A stretch of DNA of 64,000 bases, from assembly GCF_001895145.1 (NCBI RefSeq), contig NZ_BDIR01000008.1:62001-126000 (forward strand), read 5' to 3'. This document shows, piece after piece, positions 59,933 through 64,000 of this stretch. The stretch comes from Arcobacter sp. LA11. Its GTDB lineage: Bacteria; Campylobacterota; Campylobacteria; Campylobacterales; Arcobacteraceae. Within the stretch, counting starts at the first letter, position 1. Each line of letters opens with the position of its first letter. The position numbers and the translations under genes are program-made. Below the pieces are notes generated by a model. It worked only from the letters and a program-made list of their open reading frames with translations. It searched no databases and had not been told where the DNA came from.

Positions 59933-61063
59933 TTACATTCCTTTTATTTTTTCAATAAGTTCAATTGGTGCAATTGGTCTACCATTTGCTTTAAACATTG
60001 TGTCAAAATCTCTTCTTCCACTTGCTCTTTGAATTTCTTCAACATATTGACCCATATTAAGTTCTGCTACTAATACTTTATCAAATTTGTCACATAATTC
60101 TTTAATTTTTGCTTCTGGACTTGGCCACATAGTAATTGGTCTAAACATACCAACTTTAACGCCTTCGTCTCTTAATCTATTAATTGCTTCTCTTGCTGCT
60201 AGTGCTAATGAACCATAAGCAATAATCATAATATCAGCATCTTCTAATAAATATTCTTCATATGATTCAATTTCATCAATATGTGCTTCAACTTTATTAA
60301 AAAGTCTATCAATTAAATCTTGACACTCTTTTTCATCTTCAGTTGGGTGACCTTTTGGTCCATGATGTAATCCAGTATAATGATATCTATAACCTTGGAA
60401 CATAGGATTTAATACAGCAGCTTCATCTTGAGCTACATCATATGGTCTATAATCTTTTGGATCTCCAGTAAATACTTGTCTAGGTTTGATTCCTGCTTTT
60501 ACTTCTTCTAAATCAGGTAAAACAGCTTTTCCAGACATGTGTCCAATTGTTTCATCTAGTAAAACAAATACAGGTTGCATAAATCTATCAGCTAAGTTAA
60601 ATGCTCTTACCGTTTCTGTATAACACTCATCTAAAGTAGATGCACATACAGTAATTGATTTATAGTCACCATGTGTAGGAGTTTTAGCTTGTAAAACATC
60701 ACCTTGTTGTACTCTTGTTGGAAGACCAGTTGAAGGACCACCTCTCATTACATTTACAATTACTAAAGGAACTTCAGCAATATATGCTAATCCAATGTTT
60801 TCAGATTTTAATGAAATACCAGGACCTGAAGTTGCAGTTAAAGATCTCTTACCAGACATTGCACCACCAATAGCAGCACAAACACCAGCAATTTCATCTT
60901 CCATTTGAATTGCAGCACCACCCATTTTAGGTAATAAATCTGAAATTGTATGCATTACTTCACTTGAAGGAGTAATAGGATACCCACCAAAAAACTCACA
61001 CCCAGCATCTACTGCAGCAATTGCAGCTAAATCATTACCAGTTGAAATTATTTCTCTTGCCAT
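59933..61063 (-). CDS. oorA: 2-oxoglutarate:acceptor oxidoreductase, alpha subunit
   Basis: A 376-residue subunit with EIISTGNDLAAIAAVDAGCEFFGGYPITPSSEVMHTISDLLP, AIQMEDEIAGVCAAIGGAMSGKRSLTATSGPGISL and MRGGPSTGLPTRVQQGDVLQ, the pyruvate-flavodoxin oxidoreductase N-terminal pattern, and a C-terminal transketolase-like part. It contributes to the substrate channel and the heterotetramer. Preceded by oorD on the minus strand. Confidence 0.95.
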   Translation of the reverse strand: MAREIISTGNDLAAIAAVDAGCEFFGGYPITPSSEVMHTISDLLPKMGGAAIQMEDEIAGVCAAIGGAMSGKRSLTATSGPGISLKSENIGLAYIAEVPLVIVNVMRGGPSTGLPTRVQQGDVLQAKTPTHGDYKSITVCASTLDECYTETVRAFNLADRFMQPVFVLLDETIGHMSGKAVLPDLEEVKAGIKPRQVFTGDPKDYRPYDVAQDEAAVLNPMFQGYRYHYTGLHHGPKGHPTEDEKECQDLIDRLFNKVEAHIDEIESYEEYLLEDADIMIIAYGSLALAAREAINRLRDEGVKVGMFRPITMWPSPEAKIKELCDKFDKVLVAELNMGQYVEEIQRASGRRDFDTMFKANGRPIAPIELIEKIKGM

Positions 61064-61072
61064 TACTTCTCC

Positions 61073-61390
61073 TTAAGCACCAAGTACTCTATAGTTATTT
61101 TTCTTAATCGCTTCGCCTCTTTCTTTTGCTTCATCAGAAAGTTTTGCGAATTTAAATTCTTTTTTATCTGCAACATAAATTGCAAAATCAGGACATGATA
61201 GTTCACAGTCGTTACACCCGATACATGACTCGTGAGCTACAATTTGAATCATTGCTCCTAGAGTTGAAGTTGGTTCTGGTCTCATTGCTAAAACACCAGC
61301 AGGACAAACTGATACACAAACATCACATGCTTTACATCTACTCTCATCAACCCAAACAGGAGTGTTTGCAGGAGCTTCCATAATTGCCAT
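61073..61390 (-). CDS. oorD: 2-oxoglutarate:acceptor oxidoreductase, delta (ferredoxin-like) subunit
   Basis: A 105-residue 8Fe-8S protein with two cluster motifs, CKACDVCVSVCP and CIGCNDCELSCP. It carries electrons from the TPP centre to the external acceptor. First gene of the operon oorDABC, start ATG 61390 behind an AGGGGAAA ribosome site. The order D-A-B-C matches the Helicobacter and Campylobacter operon. Confidence 0.94.
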   Translation of the reverse strand: MAIMEAPANTPVWVDESRCKACDVCVSVCPAGVLAMRPEPTSTLGAMIQIVAHESCIGCNDCELSCPDFAIYVADKKEFKFAKLSDEAKERGEAIKKNNYRVLGA

Positions 61391-61687
61391 ATTTTCCCCT
61401 TAAATTTTTGATTAATATATTGAGTAAAACTCAAATATTCTTGAAACATCATAACTAATTCTAGAAATAAAGTATATTTAAATTTAAGAATAAATTGAGT
61501 GAATTTTCTTGATGTTACTTTATGCTACAGGATTTTTTGTATTAAAAAAAACTGTTACTTGTTCAAAAATAATTTATATAATAGATATAAATACTAAAGA
61601 TATTATTTACTTATAATGATACTTTTTATCACTATATTTAAATGTATTATTAGATATAATCTTAAAAAAATAGACAAAGGTATTTAA
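61391..61687. other. Intergenic region upstream of oorD
   Basis: Non-coding. It must hold the promoters of oorDABC and of the divergent methyltransferase gene. A small palindrome TTGAGT-AAA-ACTCAA (61420-61434) lies about 30 bases before the oorD start; no assignment is possible. No frame worth annotating. Confidence 0.5.
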
Positions 61688-62398
61688 TTGGTTTTGTATC
61701 AACCTCTAAATGGTTACTGTTATAATAGTGATACACATTTTTTATATGATTTTATTTGTAGAAATTTTGAAAAATTTAAGAATATCAATGGCGAGCTTTT
61801 AGATATAGGTAGCGGTAGTGGTATTTTAGGTTTACTTGTTTCACGGGATTATTCTAAACTACATTTGAATCAGTGTGAAATACAAGATAATTTTCAAGAG
61901 TTTTCCTGTATAAATGCAAAATGCAATAATATTAAAAATAATATGTATAGAGGCTCTTTTTTAGAGATGGATTTTGATAAGCAATTTGATATTTGTATTT
62001 CAAACCCTCCTTTTTATCATAGTAATGTAATAAAAAGTGAAAATGAAAATCTGAAAATTGCAAGATACAATGATAGTTTACCTTTAGAAGAGTTTATAGA
62101 AAAAATATCAAAAGTTTTAAAAAATAGTGGTAAGTTTTTCTTTTGTTATGATGTTAAACAATTAAATCAGATAGTTGTTTTGTTAGGGAAGTATAAATTA
62201 AATATTGAAAGCTTACAGTTTGTGCATCCCAAAAAAGGTAAGGATGCAACATTAGTTTTAGTATATGCAAGAAAGAATTCAAAGTCACTTTTGAAAGTCT
62301 TGCAGCCTTTAATAGTTTTTGAAGATGAAGAATTTACATCTAATGTTCAAGATATCTATAAAAAATCTTCTACACATAGTATAAAAGCCCAAATATGA
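61688..62398 (+). CDS. TrmN6-like N6-adenine methyltransferase
   Basis: A 236-residue SAM-dependent methyltransferase related to the tRNA1(Val) adenine-37 N6 enzyme. Motif I is LLDIGSGSGILGLLV, and the catalytic FDICISNPPFYHS (NPPF) identifies an amino-methyltransferase. The opening LYQPLNGYCYNSDTHFLYDFI matches the family start (YQPKxGYxxxxD). The start is TTG 61688 with AAAGG eight bases before. RNA substrate is assumed. Its end overlaps the YkgJ-type gene by four bases. Confidence 0.82.
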   Translation: MVLYQPLNGYCYNSDTHFLYDFICRNFEKFKNINGELLDIGSGSGILGLLVSRDYSKLHLNQCEIQDNFQEFSCINAKCNNIKNNMYRGSFLEMDFDKQFDICISNPPFYHSNVIKSENENLKIARYNDSLPLEEFIEKISKVLKNSGKFFFCYDVKQLNQIVVLLGKYKLNIESLQFVHPKKGKDATLVLVYARKNSKSLLKVLQPLIVFEDEEFTSNVQDIYKKSSTHSIKAQI

Positions 62399-62775
62399 AT
62401 ATAGTGAAAAGAGAAGGTTTCGATTTTGGATTTGATCCAAAAGGGTGTGATACTTGTGAAGGGAACTGTTGTATAGGTGAAAGTGGTAATATTTGGATAA
62501 ATAAACAAGAGATTGAAAATCTATCTTTACACTTAAATATTAGTTTAGATGAATTAAGAGTTAAGTTTTTAGAAAAAAGAGGGTATAAATATAGTTTAAA
62601 AGAGGTACAATTGTCACATGACAACTATGCATGTGTATTTTTTAATTTAGATAAAAAACAGTGTTCTATTTACGAAGCACGACCAATACAATGTAAAACG
62701 TTCCCTTTTTGGGATTATTTTAAACAAAATAAAGAAGAGGTTATAAAAGAGTGTCCAGCTATAAAAGAGTTATAA
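62395..62775 (+). CDS. YkgJ-type zinc/iron-chelating cysteine-cluster protein
   Basis: A 126-residue protein with the characteristic cysteines in GCDTCEGNCCIGESGNIWI (near 20-30), NYACVFFNLDKKQCSIYEARPIQCKTFPFWDYF and ECPAI. The family is predicted to bind zinc or an iron-sulfur cluster; function unknown. It is coupled to both neighbours by overlaps: four bases upstream and 25 bases downstream. Confidence 0.88.
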   Translation: MNIVKREGFDFGFDPKGCDTCEGNCCIGESGNIWINKQEIENLSLHLNISLDELRVKFLEKRGYKYSLKEVQLSHDNYACVFFNLDKKQCSIYEARPIQCKTFPFWDYFKQNKEEVIKECPAIKEL

Positions 62776-64000
62776 TATATTTTTTCTTAATATTTTTTAT
62801 AATTGGTTGTACCCAATTAAGGCAGCCAGCACAAAGTAATTTAATAAATCATGACTATAGATATAAAACATTTGCCAATGAAGATAGATATATTATGTTT
62901 GCTTTAGAATATGATAGAAATGGCCAAAAAGAAGAGTCTAGAAGAATTTATTTAGATTTATTTTTAGAAACTTTAAAAGAAGAGTATCTTTTAGAGTATG
63001 TAAAAGCTTCTTATACTTTAAAAAAGTTTGATGATATTATTAAGCAAGTTGATATTAATAGAAAACAGATTAAAAAAGGCGAAGATAAGATATTAAGAGT
63101 TTATATATTAGCTCTTATGAAAACAAAAAATGTTGATAAAGCATTTTTTGAAACTAAAGCTTTGTTAGAAAAATATAAATCAGATTTAAATTATGAGTTA
63201 TTAGGAAATATACATTTATATAAAAAAGAGTATAAAAAAGCAAAAGAGTTATATAAAAAAGTTTATACAAATTCATTAACTCCAAGTTCATTGTTAAATC
63301 TAGCAAATATTATGTATGTTTATCTAAATGAAAAAAATGAAGCTATTAATTATTTAGAATCTCATACTAAATTATATGGTTGTAACAATTTAGTTTGTTC
63401 AAAACTTTTATCTTTTTACCAAGAACAAAAAAATATTGATGGTGTGATATCTGTATTAAAAAAGACATACTATACATATAAAGAAGAAAACAATACTTTC
63501 AATGTAGATAAGATATACAAACTTCTTATGTATTATTTAGAAAAGAAAGATATTAAAGAAGCGATAAAATTTCTTGAAGAGAGTAAAGCTGATGATGATA
63601 AATTGTTTTCATTATATAGAAATGACAATCAAAATAAAAAAGCTTTAGATTTAGCAAATAGACTTTATTCAACAAATGGAAATATAGATTATCTTGCACA
63701 AATTGCAATGCTTGAGTTTGAAATGGCAAAAGATAAGAAAAAAGTTATAAAAAGTGTGATTAAAAAGTTTGAAGATGTTTTAACTGTTTTAGATAATCAT
63801 GTTTATCAAAATTATTTAGGATATATATTAATTGACCTTGACATTGATGTTAAAAAGGGTTTAAAGTATGTAAAAAAAGCTTTAGAAAAAGCACCTAATA
63901 ATTTAGCATATATTGATTCTTTAGCTTGGGGACAATATAAATTAAAAGAGTGTAAAGAAGCATTAATCAATATGAAAAAAGTAGTTGATGGTGCAGGATT
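62751..64000 (+). CDS. TPR-repeat lipoprotein (cut by window edge)
   Basis: An open frame of at least 416 codons running off the window. GTG 62751 with AGAGG about ten bases upstream gives MSSYKRVIIYFFLIFFIIGC, a lipoprotein signal with lipobox IIGC (Cys 20). The mature part is a superhelix of helical pairs of TPR type: LLGNIHLYKKEYKKAKELYKKV, LLNLANIMYVYLNEKNEAINYLE and YQNYLGYILIDLDIDVKKGLKYVKKALEKAPNNLAYIDSLAWGQYKLK. The last resembles BamD/NlpI or YcaO-partner-like TPR lipoproteins. It is the third gene of an overlapping run; role unknown. Confidence 0.8.
   Translation, partial: MSSYKRVIIYFFLIFFIIGCTQLRQPAQSNLINHDYRYKTFANEDRYIMFALEYDRNGQKEESRRIYLDLFLETLKEEYLLEYVKASYTLKKFDDIIKQVDINRKQIKKGEDKILRVYILALMKTKNVDKAFFETKALLEKYKSDLNYELLGNIHLYKKEYKKAKELYKKVYTNSLTPSSLLNLANIMYVYLNEKNEAINYLESHTKLYGCNNLVCSKLLSFYQEQKNIDGVISVLKKTYYTYKEENNTFNVDKIYKLLMYYLEKKDIKEAIKFLEESKADDDKLFSLYRNDNQNKKALDLANRLYSTNGNIDYLAQIAMLEFEMAKDKKKVIKSVIKKFEDVLTVLDNHVYQNYLGYILIDLDIDVKKGLKYVKKALEKAPNNLAYIDSLAWGQYKLKECKEALINMKKVVDGAG

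Noticed and set aside
61420-61434. Palindrome TTGAGT-AAA-ACTCAA upstream of oorD as a regulator site
   Set aside because: Single copy with six-base arms in very AT-rich DNA; not enough to claim an operator.
1-64000. CRISPR arrays, tRNA or rRNA genes, phage or transposase genes
   Set aside because: No spaced short repeats, no cloverleaf candidates in the short intergenic gaps and no transposase or integrase motifs were found by eye.

Overview
The window is AT-rich (well under one third G+C by eye), densely coded DNA from a Campylobacterota bacterium, most likely a member of the Arcobacteraceae. The pointers are the OorDABC 2-oxoglutarate oxidoreductase, Cache-type chemoreceptors and kinases, DUF3365-GGDEF proteins, CheY/OmpR systems with SAHELNTP-type kinases, many TTG/GTG starts and the general codon use. 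I see no rRNA, tRNA, CRISPR array, prophage or insertion sequence. The left edge cuts galU and the right edge cuts a TPR lipoprotein.

Layout. 1-4.2 kb (minus strand): galU followed by a glucosylglycerate compatible-solute set (synthase, phosphatase, GH13_18 phosphorylase). 4.3-8.3 kb: YceI, a siroheme nitrite/sulfite reductase, a 49-residue membrane ORF, Aat and a degenerate receiver protein. 8.5-16 kb: signalling (two diguanylate cyclases, a double-Cache chemoreceptor), a small cytochrome c, an AraC/GyrI regulator and an aminotransferase. 16.2-18 kb: a ZevAB-like metal transport operon behind a promoter flanked by two palindromes. 18-29.7 kb: purine and uracil salvage/transport, a DUF89 protein, DM13, DUF423, a voltage-gated cation channel with an unusually acidic filter, the DUF1800/DUF1501 pair and YajQ. 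29.8-38.6 kb: Cache histidine kinase, mtnK-mtnA methylthioribose salvage, a haem-GGDEF protein, a three-receiver/PAS protein, a class II aldolase and MsrA. 38.7-47.5 kb: BluB and an arsenosugar locus. 47.4-54.4 kb: Nudix and AIG2-like enzymes, then a two-component operon bracketed by two paralogous small secreted proteins, then PldA. 54.5-64 kb: rpe, trpF, an exonuclease, a small ppGpp hydrolase, a MarR/SMR efflux pair, oorDABC, a TrmN6-like methyltransferase, a YkgJ protein and a TPR lipoprotein.

The most notable locus is the arsenosugar region. One 705-residue ORF joins a radical-SAM ArsS domain to a complete ArsM arsenite methyltransferase through a cysteine-rich linker. It heads an overlapping chain of genes: DUF3047, TIGR04282 glycosyltransferase, FAD disulfide oxidoreductase, TVP38 membrane protein, OmpR-type regulator and histidine kinase. 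The divergent TIGR04283 glycosyltransferase appears to start at a non-canonical ATC codon.

A second notable pattern is a promoter architecture, ACAC-N7-ACAC-N8-(-10 hexamer), found with identical spacing before both small secreted paralogs, the sulfite reductase and the DUF1800 operon, with a weaker version before the arsenosugar operon. It looks like a binding site for an OmpR-family regulator, and two such regulators are encoded nearby. All functional statements come from reading motifs in the sequence; no database search was run.
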